Positions 1 to 9,380 of a stretch of 64,000 bases of DNA are shown here, piece by piece. Both the position numbers and the translations under genes were made by a program. The stretch lies in contig SJPJ01000001.1 in assembly GCA_007859835.1 (NCBI GenBank), positions 1,093,703-1,157,702 on the forward strand, given 5' to 3'. Below the pieces are notes generated by a model, which saw only the letters and a list, made by a program, of their open reading frames with translations, did not search any database and was not told where the DNA came from. Source of the DNA: Novipirellula herctigrandis. Its GTDB lineage: Bacteria; Planctomycetota; Planctomycetia; Pirellulales; Pirellulaceae. Every line of letters begins with the position of its first letter. Within the stretch, counting starts at the first letter, position 1.

Positions 1-240
1 AGTCCGTTAGCAGCGAGTCAGGAAAAACCACTGGTTTCGACCAAGAACGTCGTCAACCAGCGCACGTCGTGGGCAACGTCATACAGCCACGGTGAATTAA
101 TTCGCACCGGATACAACCAAAAGCTTGAGGTCGATCCCGATGATCTTACGTTGCTGTTCCAAGGCGCCAACGACGAAGAGTATCAACGTGGGAACTACGG
201 CCAAATTCCATGGCGACTCGGCATGCTGAAACTGAAATAG
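1..240 (+). CDS. C-terminal fragment of a cut-off gene, possibly a glycoside-hydrolase-like protein
   Basis: The frame is open from the first base of the window to a TAG at 238-240 and encodes about 79 residues, so the N-terminus lies outside the window. The fragment contains SHGELIRTGYNQ, then a VDPDDLTLLFQG stretch, and ends in a YGQIPWRLGML tail. That ending recalls the last strands of beta-propeller sugar-active proteins seen in planctomycetes, but this is a memory of pattern and not an alignment. The gene lies tail-to-tail with the large GH2 gene downstream. It could be any propeller-type protein, and the function is not established. Confidence 0.55.
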   Translation, partial: SPLAASQEKPLVSTKNVVNQRTSWATSYSHGELIRTGYNQKLEVDPDDLTLLFQGANDEEYQRGNYGQIPWRLGMLKLK

Positions 241-375
241 CCGTTTTTGCACTCAAAGACGCCGGCGAAGACCAACATCCATATCGTCGACCCGGCTTCT
301 TGAGCCCTCTATGTAAACCGCTTGTCAGCGCCGATTGTATGGTCCTCCATGGCTAACTAATCCGACGAACGGGTC

Positions 376-3300
376 TCATCGCCCGGTTGCCTTAGCGGTC
401 GTGATTGCAAACACTGCGGGCGCCCCCCATTTTTGACCGTCGGGACTCGATGCAATATCGATGCTCTCGATCGGCACGTCGGGACGTGGGTTATTCCACT
501 GCATCGAGTAGACAACCGCTTTGTTGTCATCGTCGAGTTGTCCGGTCCAGGCGACTGCGGCGTTCGGCAAGGCGATCGGTGTGTTGCTGACCCAGTTCCC
601 CACTCCTGTCTGCCATGAGACCGGTACAATGCGCTGTTCACCGTCGGTGTAATGGATCACGTACTGGAACACGACGGGCGCCTCGGGCAACGATCGGTTG
701 CGCCGGATCGCTTCGCTGGTCTGACGCTGCCACCCTTCAATCGAACCGCTTGGATTGAATGCATGCAGAAAAAACACCGCATCCGCCGTACGGTCCACTC
801 GAATGCCTTCAATTTCCGTTTCTTGAACTTCGCTGCCGCTGCCCTTTAGCATCATGACGGTTGGCACAGGCGACGTCGAAAAATCGGACAAATGATAATC
901 GACATTCGCGTACATCTGGTCGCCAACTGGCATTTTGCTTACGTCCCCAGGGCCTGAGAACCATCTTGGTCGGCCTTGCCGATTGACGAAAGCATTGAAG
1001 CGTGCATCGGGGATCAGAACCGGTTCATATTGCAATTCCGCGCCGGCCACGATCGTCTTGGTGCCAGCGAAAACGGCGCCCAGGTTGGCCAGCAATACCT
1101 TTGTGATGGTAGCTTTTTTGATCTTGTTTAGCGGCAGTTTTTCCTGGTCGAGGATATTTAACTGATTTAAAACGATCCCGCCTTTCCCGCGGTGGTAACG
1201 CATCAACCCACCGATATTTAACAACGATCGCGTGTTTTTGAGATACGCTTCGTCCCGCTGTACGTACAGCCAAAAGTTGTCGATACCAACGACGTTTTGG
1301 TTACCAGTTTCTTCCCAATCCGCAATTTCAAAGGTGATGCGTTTGCCGCGTTTCCCAACAAGAGGAACTTCCTGGATCTCCCCATCGGGGCGGAGCTCAG
1401 CCACGATCGGATCCGGGTCGTCGTCGACATACAAATTGATCTTGGTGATCTTGTGATAGATTTGGTTGGTCTTGATTTTCAGGCTGACTAGCTTTTCTTC
1501 CTTAGGCAAATCCATGGTCCATTTTGTCTTGTGGCCTGCGTCTAGGATGATCGAATAGGTGAACCGCCAAGTATCATCGGCTGTGAATCCGTTGGTCAAG
1601 TTCGCGGGCCAATGATCGCTGCCTTTGGCTGCCCGACCGGACTCTTTCCCCAACGCTTCGGGGGTCGGCAACTTGGCAAAGGGCGCGATGTCGGTGTGAT
1701 CAACGATGTATCGAAACGCTTGCTCATCGGGCCACTTTAGCGCCATCCAACCGTAGACCTTTTCGCCCGTGTCCATCACGACATCTCGGAGCGTTAATCC
1801 AGCGGTTAGCGAATCGCGTGGTACGTTCAACAACACACGTTCCATTTGGAACGGGCGAATGACGTGTTCGTGTTCGACAATGCGGTTGTAGTCGGCTAAA
1901 CCTTCCGGAGTCAGGCCCCACAGCATCAACCAACCGCCACGCCCACAGAATTCTTGAACCTGAGGATTCTCGTCGGCTAGGATGCGTAGGTTCGATGGTG
2001 TTGCCTTGACAACGGCGATCGCATCCGCTTGCAGCGCATCCAAGGGCGAGCGGACAAGTTGGTACTTCAAATTCAATGAATCGAGCAGTTTCGCTTCGGG
2101 ACCGTCCTTTTCGATTACTGCGTAGGTTTCCTTACGGACCGGGACGTAGTCAGTAGCGTAATTCAACAGGTTGTTGAACATCGCTTGGGCAACCCCAAGA
2201 GATTCCAGTCTTTCGCCAATGGCCAACTGGCTCAGCAGCAGCAGGCCATCGCCTACGGAGGATTCGACCAGTGCAGTACAACTGAGCTGGTCATCGCATT
2301 GCAGCAAACTTCGACCACCCTTGGATCCCTTGCGGTAAGCGCTACGATACAGCACGTGGTCATTGCCCCAAGTGAAAAAGTCGGACTGTTCAAGTCCTAA
2401 GAACAGGGGATGGCTCAGGTCTTCCGAGAAACCGAAGCGTCCTACGTAGTCCGTTGGAACAACATCCGCCGGGATCGCTTGGTAGCGCAGTGGATGCGTC
2501 TGGTCAAGAACGATCACGCGGCGGCCCTGCATCGCGTAGCGGTAACAGAACGGGTCGGCTGCCAATTCCGCCGATACGGCATCAGGCCCCAATACAATCA
2601 CTTTTGCCGTTGGCGGTGCTACGTCCGGTTGGGTCATCTCGGTGAAAGGAATTCCTCGTTTCGCCAGATACGCCTTCACGGTTCCTTGTGGATCGAAGAC
2701 GGCCAATTCCGCTTTGGATAGCTGCGGTTTCAACATTCGATCTGGTGCAATGACGACAAGCGGCTTTTCATCTCGGAAGACTTCCGTTCCATTGCGAGTT
2801 GCTGTGAGCAGAAACCGCCCAGCGGTACGTGTATCCACAGCGGGCAGCTGAAATTTGATTTGAAACTCTTCCGCCTCGCCCGCAGGCACATGGAATTTTC
2901 GAGAATCTTCCGCGATCCGTTGACCATCGAGCACGACCTCCCAGCGAACGTCAATGGGATCCGAATGCCGAGTGCTGTTGAAAACCTTCAATGTTCGTTC
3001 GACACTCTCTGACTCTGCGAAAGTCCAATTCCATTGTCGACAAAGAACCGCCACGGGGCTCCAACTGTTGTAGTATTGCCGTTGGCTACTGGTCATCCAA
3101 AAGTGCCAACTAGCAACCTCGGCCCAGCGATAGCCTTCCGAGAGCATTTTTGCCCACAAACCGCGAGCCTCCATTGTCTCGCCTACTCCGATGAAACAGC
3201 GGTCGCCTCCGATCGTGGCGAAGCGTTCGGTCGAATAGCCGTTGGCAAAGTAGACTTCGCCTTTCATGATTGGACGGTCGGGAACCATCCGCCATGCATC

Positions 3301-5595
3301 GCGTTGCACCGTGTTGTAAAAAGGATCTCGCGTATACGCAGCGTCGGGAAAATCGCGAAAAGAGGTACCCATAAATTCCGTATAATGGGCTCCGTTAACC
3401 GCCAGCGACTCATCACGCAATGCGTTGCCACCGTCGACCATTGCCGGACGCGTGGGATCGATCCCCATCACGTGCTCAACAGCATCGCGAAGTGCCGGTT
3501 CCACCTCTCGCCATTGGCCCAAGTTGTTGGAATTGATGTAGGCGATTTCGTTTTCGACCGACCAGATGTAAATGCACGGATGGTTCCTTTCCTCGCGGAG
3601 CCACGCGGTCATCTGATGTTTCCAGTTGTCGAATAATTCCGGCTTCGCCTTCAATGGATAGCGGCCGCGATCATCCTTGGGCTGCGAAGTATCCGGCACG
3701 CGTAGACCACCGCCATAATTGGCTCCTTGGCCGTCGAAAACACCACTACTACGGACGATCATTCCCTTTTCGTCAAAGTAGTCGAGCACTTGTCGACGAG
3801 TCATTCCACCCCACATTCCTTGACGCCAATAACGCATTTGGTTCATGTTGCTGGTCTGGCATAGCTTTATGAATTCTTGTGGGCTGACGGTGTAGTTTGT
3901 GTCAGCCCACATCGACCATTTCACACCGTTGAGCGTGAACATATGGCTGTCCCATTTCCATTGGCGGAATCCGAACCGAGTGCGTTTTACGTCCACGACC
4001 TTGCCATCTTTCTTCAGCGTGGTGACGACCCAGTACAAGTGTGGGCGATCAGGCCACCACAATGTTGGCTTGGCCCAAGGCTCCTCCGTCTGCAGCGTCT
4101 TGGCCGCCCCGCCTTCGATCGTCACTGTTTGCACAGAAAAAGTCTTCTCGACCTCTCCACCTTTGCCGCCGTTCCATGGCACGACTTGGTTTTCGACCTG
4201 GAGTGTCACGTCGTCGTCATCAGGATTCAGTAGCGTGATGGCCAACGTCAGCTTCTTTTCATCGACCGAAGGTTTGCAGAACACGTCGGTGGTGTAGGCG
4301 GGCCCCGCCACGACTAGCGTGACAGGTTCAAGCATCCCGGTGCGGGTATCCCAGGCGGTCGGCATGTCAAGGTGCTGGCCCCCCGACATATGGGTGATCA
4401 TGCTCCGTGGCAGATTCCAAAACCGTCGCGGACCAATCGCATACTCGTTTTTGTCGGCGTACTTCGTACTCAATCCGTAATAGGCGTCCTTAAAGACAAC
4501 AACCAAATCGTTGATCTCGCCCGGTTTAACGGCCGGCGTGATGTCACATTGCCAAGCCGTACTGTGCGCTTTCGAAAAACCACAGAACCGACCGTTAACG
4601 AACACGCTAGCCGTAAGATTAAAGTTTTGGAAATCAAGGAAGAACCCACGACCCTCAAGCGGCGCAGGCACATCCAACCGTGTTCGGACGAGGTAGCGAT
4701 GAGAGAAGCTCATCTCAGGCCGGTCAACGTCGCGGTCGTTGGGAACCCGATAACCATACCAGGCTAACTTATCGAGATCGGGTAATTCTTCGGTCGCCTG
4801 TAAGCGGCTCTGATCCGTGACGTCGTTCTCATCCCATGGGGCGATCGCCCAAAGACCGTTTAGAACCGTCTCGAACCGTTCGGCAGGTGCGTTGTCGGCA
4901 GGTGTTTCGTCGGCACGAATGTCGTACACCTGTTCCACCGCCTGCCGGTCACTGTCCTCTTGATACTTATCATCCGGTTTCCATTTGCCGTTCGGTAAAA
5001 AGACGTTGGGCGTAATACAAATGGCATCGAGCATGTGAAGGATACGAGCGGTTCGCTGCTCGCCGCGCGAGTCCGTTTCCTTGGCAACGCTATGCCGCGT
5101 CTCGATGCGATGTTTGCCAGCCTGTAAGTCAATCTTGCCTAGCTGAATCCAAGCCAATTCGTTCCATGTTTGCAGCGGTTGAACATTGGTCGTCGGGGTC
5201 CGGCGCGAACACATCTGCCAAGAACCATCGTCGATTCGCCACTGGAAATCACTTCGAACCCATTCGTAGCCAATTCTCGCCCAAATGTTCTGCTCACCGG
5301 TACGATCAAGCACAAAGTCATATCCGAATACCATTCCTTCTTCGGGCACATATTTCTCAACGTTGCTGCTGGAGACAGTCACATGTAGCAAAACTTCGTT
5401 CGAAATGATCGATGTTCGTCCCCAACCGTTAAATTCGAATCCGTTGCGGGGCGAAACTTGCTCAACGCCTTCGACTTGTTTCAAGGCAGGCGTTGTCGCC
5501 GGTTGCTCCCCTTCGATCCACACGTAATCGGCTGCGGAAAGCGACGTCGCCAGCGACATCCAGCAGACAAACACAAAGCAAGTAGGGATCCTCAT
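376..5595 (-). CDS. Secreted glycoside hydrolase family 2-type protein, 1739 aa
   Basis: This is a large exported glycosidase of the GH2 type (beta-galactosidase, beta-glucuronidase or relative); its substrate cannot be read from sequence. Residues 1-21 form a signal peptide ending near SLSAA. A carbohydrate-binding-like beta domain follows at about 25-200. The GH2 sugar-binding jelly roll is at about 240-430, with RYLVRTRLDVP and VFVNGRFCGF, and the immunoglobulin-like domain is at about 430-545. The TIM barrel starts near 550. NHPCIYIWSVENE places the probable acid/base at Glu683, and IMKGE places the probable nucleophile at Glu780. The C-terminal 850 residues are an extension well beyond usual GH2 length (about 600-1050 aa) and include a discoidin-like beta region near 1330-1430. 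The start is the first ATG before a clear signal peptide; no strong Shine-Dalgarno is visible. GH2 is near certain, specificity is unknown. Confidence 0.9.
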   Translation of the reverse strand: MRIPTCFVFVCWMSLATSLSAADYVWIEGEQPATTPALKQVEGVEQVSPRNGFEFNGWGRTSIISNEVLLHVTVSSSNVEKYVPEEGMVFGYDFVLDRTGEQNIWARIGYEWVRSDFQWRIDDGSWQMCSRRTPTTNVQPLQTWNELAWIQLGKIDLQAGKHRIETRHSVAKETDSRGEQRTARILHMLDAICITPNVFLPNGKWKPDDKYQEDSDRQAVEQVYDIRADETPADNAPAERFETVLNGLWAIAPWDENDVTDQSRLQATEELPDLDKLAWYGYRVPNDRDVDRPEMSFSHRYLVRTRLDVPAPLEGRGFFLDFQNFNLTASVFVNGRFCGFSKAHSTAWQCDITPAVKPGEINDLVVVFKDAYYGLSTKYADKNEYAIGPRRFWNLPRSMITHMSGGQHLDMPTAWDTRTGMLEPVTLVVAGPAYTTDVFCKPSVDEKKLTLAITLLNPDDDDVTLQVENQVVPWNGGKGGEVEKTFSVQTVTIEGGAAKTLQTEEPWAKPTLWWPDRPHLYWVVTTLKKDGKVVDVKRTRFGFRQWKWDSHMFTLNGVKWSMWADTNYTVSPQEFIKLCQTSNMNQMRYWRQGMWGGMTRRQVLDYFDEKGMIVRSSGVFDGQGANYGGGLRVPDTSQPKDDRGRYPLKAKPELFDNWKHQMTAWLREERNHPCIYIWSVENEIAYINSNNLGQWREVEPALRDAVEHVMGIDPTRPAMVDGGNALRDESLAVNGAHYTEFMGTSFRDFPDAAYTRDPFYNTVQRDAWRMVPDRPIMKGEVYFANGYSTERFATIGGDRCFIGVGETMEARGLWAKMLSEGYRWAEVASWHFWMTSSQRQYYNSWSPVAVLCRQWNWTFAESESVERTLKVFNSTRHSDPIDVRWEVVLDGQRIAEDSRKFHVPAGEAEEFQIKFQLPAVDTRTAGRFLLTATRNGTEVFRDEKPLVVIAPDRMLKPQLSKAELAVFDPQGTVKAYLAKRGIPFTEMTQPDVAPPTAKVIVLGPDAVSAELAADPFCYRYAMQGRRVIVLDQTHPLRYQAIPADVVPTDYVGRFGFSEDLSHPLFLGLEQSDFFTWGNDHVLYRSAYRKGSKGGRSLLQCDDQLSCTALVESSVGDGLLLLSQLAIGERLESLGVAQAMFNNLLNYATDYVPVRKETYAVIEKDGPEAKLLDSLNLKYQLVRSPLDALQADAIAVVKATPSNLRILADENPQVQEFCGRGGWLMLWGLTPEGLADYNRIVEHEHVIRPFQMERVLLNVPRDSLTAGLTLRDVVMDTGEKVYGWMALKWPDEQAFRYIVDHTDIAPFAKLPTPEALGKESGRAAKGSDHWPANLTNGFTADDTWRFTYSIILDAGHKTKWTMDLPKEEKLVSLKIKTNQIYHKITKINLYVDDDPDPIVAELRPDGEIQEVPLVGKRGKRITFEIADWEETGNQNVVGIDNFWLYVQRDEAYLKNTRSLLNIGGLMRYHRGKGGIVLNQLNILDQEKLPLNKIKKATITKVLLANLGAVFAGTKTIVAGAELQYEPVLIPDARFNAFVNRQGRPRWFSGPGDVSKMPVGDQMYANVDYHLSDFSTSPVPTVMMLKGSGSEVQETEIEGIRVDRTADAVFFLHAFNPSGSIEGWQRQTSEAIRRNRSLPEAPVVFQYVIHYTDGEQRIVPVSWQTGVGNWVSNTPIALPNAAVAWTGQLDDDNKAVVYSMQWNNPRPDVPIESIDIASSPDGQKWGAPAVFAITTAKATGR

Positions 5596-5918
5596 CGGAT
5601 GATCTCGGCAAAAAGAGGGAAGGAAGTGTCGGCGGGAGGGGAGGGGCGGAAAACCAACGGTGGGCGATTGCTCGGTTCGTCAGGTCAAGCCACGGTTCGT
5701 GGCCAAGGCTTTGCGAACCGATTTAGTCCCAAGTATATCGAATTTTCGACAATGCGTGGTTAAATATGGCAAACGTCGTGTCGGACGAATTCTTGACTTG
5801 TCGATTTCCTTAGACGGTCACTACGAATCGACGCACAGGATCAAAGCGGACCATTCGTTTTGCGTGTGACCGTGTTGAATGTGACAATAAACTCGATCAC
5901 CATCGCGGATGGCGGTGC
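5596..5918. other. Intergenic region upstream of the GH2 gene
   Basis: About 320 bases separate the start of the GH2 gene from the end of the PQQ-repeat gene, both on the minus strand. The stretch should hold the GH2 promoter. I see no convincing ORF, hairpin terminator or repeat in it. Confidence 0.5.
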
Positions 5919-7304
5919 TTACTGCTTGGCGTTTAGAGGATTTGATGAGACGGTAAAACATCGGACGCTTCCGTCTCGATCACGACAAAAAAGCCGGCCA
6001 CCCGACAGCACAACATGTGGCCATGCATCGGTCGATGCAAACACCGTCTTGCTGGCGAGCTCCGAATACTTTGTAGGCGATTGCTTTGCAGTGTTAACAA
6101 GCGATAGTTGACCTCGGTTGGCGTAGACGATCAAACGCTCATCGCTAGTCAAAATACAGGAACCTTGTGAGCCAACTTGGCCACCGGTCCACAATTCGAC
6201 GCCGCTATTGAAGTCAACGCAGTGAACACCTCGCCACGCCCAATAGACTCGATCCTTGTGGATGATCGGAGTGCAGACTCCCGACGCGATTCCATCGGTT
6301 TCCCAAACCTTTGTCGCACCACGAAGTGAAATCCTAAGTCGGCACATCGCCGAATGGTTGTAAGCCGAAGTAATAATGACCGAATCACCAAAGACTGCGG
6401 CTGTGACAATGTTGTTTCCAAAGTCAGTCGTCCAGGGATAGACCGCGACCGTCTTGCCCTCGTTGCCGCGATCGATTCGAGTGACGACCAAATTTCGCAG
6501 TGTCAGCACGGCCAAACAGGGGACTCCTTCGACCTTGATCGGCACCGGGCCGCCGGTATGCCCCGCCTCGTCGCGGTTTTCGCTATGCCACACTTCGATC
6601 CCGTCACGTTTATTGAATGCGACGAGGTTGCCGCTCTTTCCACCGACCTCAACAATCAATTGATCGCCGACGACCAGTGGCGAACTTGTATAACCGTAGT
6701 CACGGCGAGTCTTTTTGCGTTTGGCGACCTCAGGACGTTGCGACGCTTGGTAACGCTCGTACAGATTCAAGGACCAAACGCGTTTCCCTTGCTTGCGAGT
6801 ATCCCAAGCGTTGAGGTCCCCGTCGGCACTGAGTGTAAACAACAAGCCGGTTTCCGAATCAAATTCCGGTGTTGAACAGGCCCCCGAATAGAGAGATTGG
6901 TCGCCTACAGCAACGCGACCATAGCGAGGCGTCTTGTAGGATTGACGCCATAATTCCTTGCCGCTATCCGCGTCCAAACAAAAAAGCGTGTCGCGGCCAT
7001 TCGACCAACCGGTCAAATAGACTTGCTTTTCAATGACAAGAGGCGACGAGCTTCCTTCGCCAACGGACGCTTGCCATAGTTCGCCCTTGATCCAACGGTT
7101 GCCGTCCCAGCCCGATGTTTCCGTCGAAATATCATTCCGCGTCGGACCGCGCCAATGTTCCCAGTCCTGTTCCCAGTCCTCGCTTTTTGCTGGCACGCAC
7201 AACATCGCTGCAAGCGTCAAGAAACAAATCGCGATCAACTCGCGACTTACAACGATGTAGCCACCGTCCGTATTTCGACTCAAGTGAATAGGATTCAAAA
7301 GCAT
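5919..7304 (-). CDS. Secreted PQQ-type beta-propeller repeat protein
   Basis: This is a 461-residue predicted exported beta-propeller of the PQQ/BamB-like class common in planctomycetes. A hydrophobic signal segment (LIAICFLTLAAMLCVPA) lies at about residues 23-40. It is followed by the WEHWRGPTRNDIS opening typical of these proteins. Repeated propeller blades carry motifs such as FCLDADSGKELWR, NAWDTRKQGKRVW and VAFNKRDGIEVWH, each a strand with the Gly-x-x-x-Trp signature of PQQ repeats. No enzymatic residues stand out, so a binding or scaffold role is more likely than a quinoprotein dehydrogenase. It is divergently placed from the GH29-like gene at 7478, and the 173 bases between them probably hold both promoters. 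The family call is firm; the role is unknown. Confidence 0.85.
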   Translation of the reverse strand: MLLNPIHLSRNTDGGYIVVSRELIAICFLTLAAMLCVPAKSEDWEQDWEHWRGPTRNDISTETSGWDGNRWIKGELWQASVGEGSSSPLVIEKQVYLTGWSNGRDTLFCLDADSGKELWRQSYKTPRYGRVAVGDQSLYSGACSTPEFDSETGLLFTLSADGDLNAWDTRKQGKRVWSLNLYERYQASQRPEVAKRKKTRRDYGYTSSPLVVGDQLIVEVGGKSGNLVAFNKRDGIEVWHSENRDEAGHTGGPVPIKVEGVPCLAVLTLRNLVVTRIDRGNEGKTVAVYPWTTDFGNNIVTAAVFGDSVIITSAYNHSAMCRLRISLRGATKVWETDGIASGVCTPIIHKDRVYWAWRGVHCVDFNSGVELWTGGQVGSQGSCILTSDERLIVYANRGQLSLVNTAKQSPTKYSELASKTVFASTDAWPHVVLSGGRLFCRDRDGSVRCFTVSSNPLNAKQ

Positions 7305-7477
7305 GCTCCAAGATTCTCAAGTTCAATCCATTCACAATAACGGTTTCATTTAGCGTGTAAAGCCGAGCGAAATTTGCTACACTCCGATGCTCCCCTCCGG
7401 CAATGTTTTGAAGCTGCCATCGTGCACTACGATCGGCATTTGGGCGTTGCCAATCCCACCTCCCGCTGAGACATGCA

Positions 7478-9316
7478 ATGAATCTGTTGTTATTGATGCA
7501 AAAAAACTGTCCCCGTTCCGCACGCTGGTGCTTGCTATTGTCTTGTTCGATGTTGGCTTCGCCCGCCGTCGCAAAAGAGACTCACGTGGGCCCTTCGCCA
7601 CGCATGAAACGTGCGGATGCTTTTCTAGGTATCCATTTTGATTTTCATGCGGGCGACGATTGCAACAGCATTGGCAAACGAACCACGCCACAGATGGTTG
7701 AGATGGTGATCGACAAGGTCAACCCCGACTACATTCAAATCGACTGCAAAGGGCATCGCGGCTATTCAAGTTATCCAACCAAGGTGGGAAATCCTGCGCC
7801 CGGATTCATTGGCGATCCATTGCGGATCTGGCGTGAGGTTACACGGAAGCGGGGAATTCCACTCTTCATGCACTACTCGGGGGTATGGGACTATAAGGCC
7901 GTCGCCGACCACCCCGATTGGGCTGCGGTGGATGGCAACGGAAAACCCAACGCGAAAGCGACCTCCGTGTTCGGGCCATACGCCGATCGACTGATGATTC
8001 CCCAACTCCGTGAACTGGCGGGGGAATATGGTGTGGACGGTGCCTGGGTGGATGGCGATTGTTGGGGAACGACGCCGGACTACAGCGAGGCGACCGTGCA
8101 AAAATTCTGCGCCCAAACGGGTGCAAAATCCGCTCCCTATAAACAGAGTGATCCCTATTGGAACGAGTGGATGGATTTTCATCGCGAAGGCTTTCGCAAT
8201 TACTTGCGTCATTACGTGGATGAACTGAAGGCGTCCCACCCGGACTTTCAAGTGATCAGCAATTGGGCGTTCAGTGATCATATGCCCGAACCTGTGTTTG
8301 CAAATGTCGCTGGTTTGTCGGGTGATTTCGCACCGGACAACAGTGTCAACTCCGCTCGCTTTGCCGGTCGTTGTCTTGAAAATCAGGGCGTCCCCTGGGA
8401 CTTGATGTCATGGTCATTCAGTCGCAAAAACAACAAACAAAAACCTGCGGTGCAACTGATGCAAGAAGCCTCGCAAGTACTTGCCATCGGCGGTGGGTAT
8501 CAAGCCTACTTCAAACAGGATCGGGACGGCGCGATTCGCTCCCCAGCCGAGATGGACGTCATGGCCGAGGTTGCAAAGTTCTGTCGTGACCGTCAAGCCT
8601 ACTGTCACCGCTCCGTTGCCGTGCCGCAAATCGCACTGCTTTACTCGACCGCTGGACATTATCGAGCATCGCCAAGCCTATTCCATTGGAACGGCACCAA
8701 CGGCGTCAAAGTGCTGCGAATGGCTCTCACGGAAATGCTGCAAAACCAATATGGCGTGCAAATACTTAGCGAGCATCACCTGCGCGGGCACTTGTCCGAG
8801 TGGCCTGTCGTCGTCATCCCGGGATGGACTTTTCTTGAAGCCGACTTTCGCGACGAATTGGCTGCCTATGCGCAATCGGGTGGTCGTCTAATACTAATCG
8901 GGACCGGCCCGAAAAAGCTTTTTGATAAGGAACTGGCTCAAATCGCCGATTCCTCGATCGTCGTCGTTGATCAGGTCGACGCCGCATTTCCAGACGCACT
9001 GAGACATGGACTCCCCAATCCGATTGTGGAAGTGGTGGGTTCAAAAGATGTCGATGTGAGTCCACGCATGTTGAATGGAAACCTTACGGTTCATCTCGTC
9101 AACTCGTCCGGTCCGCACGCGAACGCGCCGGACGAAGGAATCAAAGAGATCAAACCCGTTGGCCCACTAACCGTGTCAATCCGTTTGGATCAACCTCCGA
9201 AATCCATTGTGATGCAACCGGAAGGCAAGTCGCTGGAAATCGAGTGGCAAAACGGTCGCGCAATAGTCACGATGCCACATTTAGACCTGTATTCGATCCT
9301 CGTCGTGGAACCGTAA
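7478..9316 (+). CDS. Secreted GH29-like TIM-barrel glycosidase with amidotransferase-like C-terminal domain
   Basis: This 612-residue exported protein resembles the alpha-L-fucosidase (GH29) and related hypothetical glycosidase superfamily. A signal peptide ends near SPAVA (residue 32). The barrel begins at about 45 (GIHFDFHAG), and GVDGAWVDGD near 185-194 corresponds to the strand that carries the catalytic Asp in GH29, making Asp192 the candidate nucleophile. From about 385 to 500, VPQIALLYS to YAQSGGRLILIGTG resembles the class I amidotransferase-like fold found behind GH42-type barrels. A short beta-sandwich closes the protein. ATG codons at 7478 and 7496 would both keep the signal peptide; I use the first. 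Its neighbours are other sugar-active genes on both strands. A fucose substrate is possible but not shown. Confidence 0.7.
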   Translation: MNLLLLMQKNCPRSARWCLLLSCSMLASPAVAKETHVGPSPRMKRADAFLGIHFDFHAGDDCNSIGKRTTPQMVEMVIDKVNPDYIQIDCKGHRGYSSYPTKVGNPAPGFIGDPLRIWREVTRKRGIPLFMHYSGVWDYKAVADHPDWAAVDGNGKPNAKATSVFGPYADRLMIPQLRELAGEYGVDGAWVDGDCWGTTPDYSEATVQKFCAQTGAKSAPYKQSDPYWNEWMDFHREGFRNYLRHYVDELKASHPDFQVISNWAFSDHMPEPVFANVAGLSGDFAPDNSVNSARFAGRCLENQGVPWDLMSWSFSRKNNKQKPAVQLMQEASQVLAIGGGYQAYFKQDRDGAIRSPAEMDVMAEVAKFCRDRQAYCHRSVAVPQIALLYSTAGHYRASPSLFHWNGTNGVKVLRMALTEMLQNQYGVQILSEHHLRGHLSEWPVVVIPGWTFLEADFRDELAAYAQSGGRLILIGTGPKKLFDKELAQIADSSIVVVDQVDAAFPDALRHGLPNPIVEVVGSKDVDVSPRMLNGNLTVHLVNSSGPHANAPDEGIKEIKPVGPLTVSIRLDQPPKSIVMQPEGKSLEIEWQNGRAIVTMPHLDLYSILVVEP

Positions 9317-9336
9317 ACCGAAATCACTTTCGGTTT
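9314..9336. terminator. Hairpin between convergent genes, possible terminator
   Basis: A perfect 9-bp inverted repeat (AAACCGAAA, loop TCAC, TTTCGGTTT) lies at 9315-9336. It overlaps the stop codon of the GH29-like gene and sits before the end of the esterase gene coming from the other side. There is no U-tract immediately after it on the plus strand, so it is not a textbook intrinsic terminator, although its position between convergent genes fits that role. Confidence 0.4.
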
Positions 9337-9380
9337 GACCAAAAAACACGACCGAGCAGATCACCACCCGGCAATGCACC

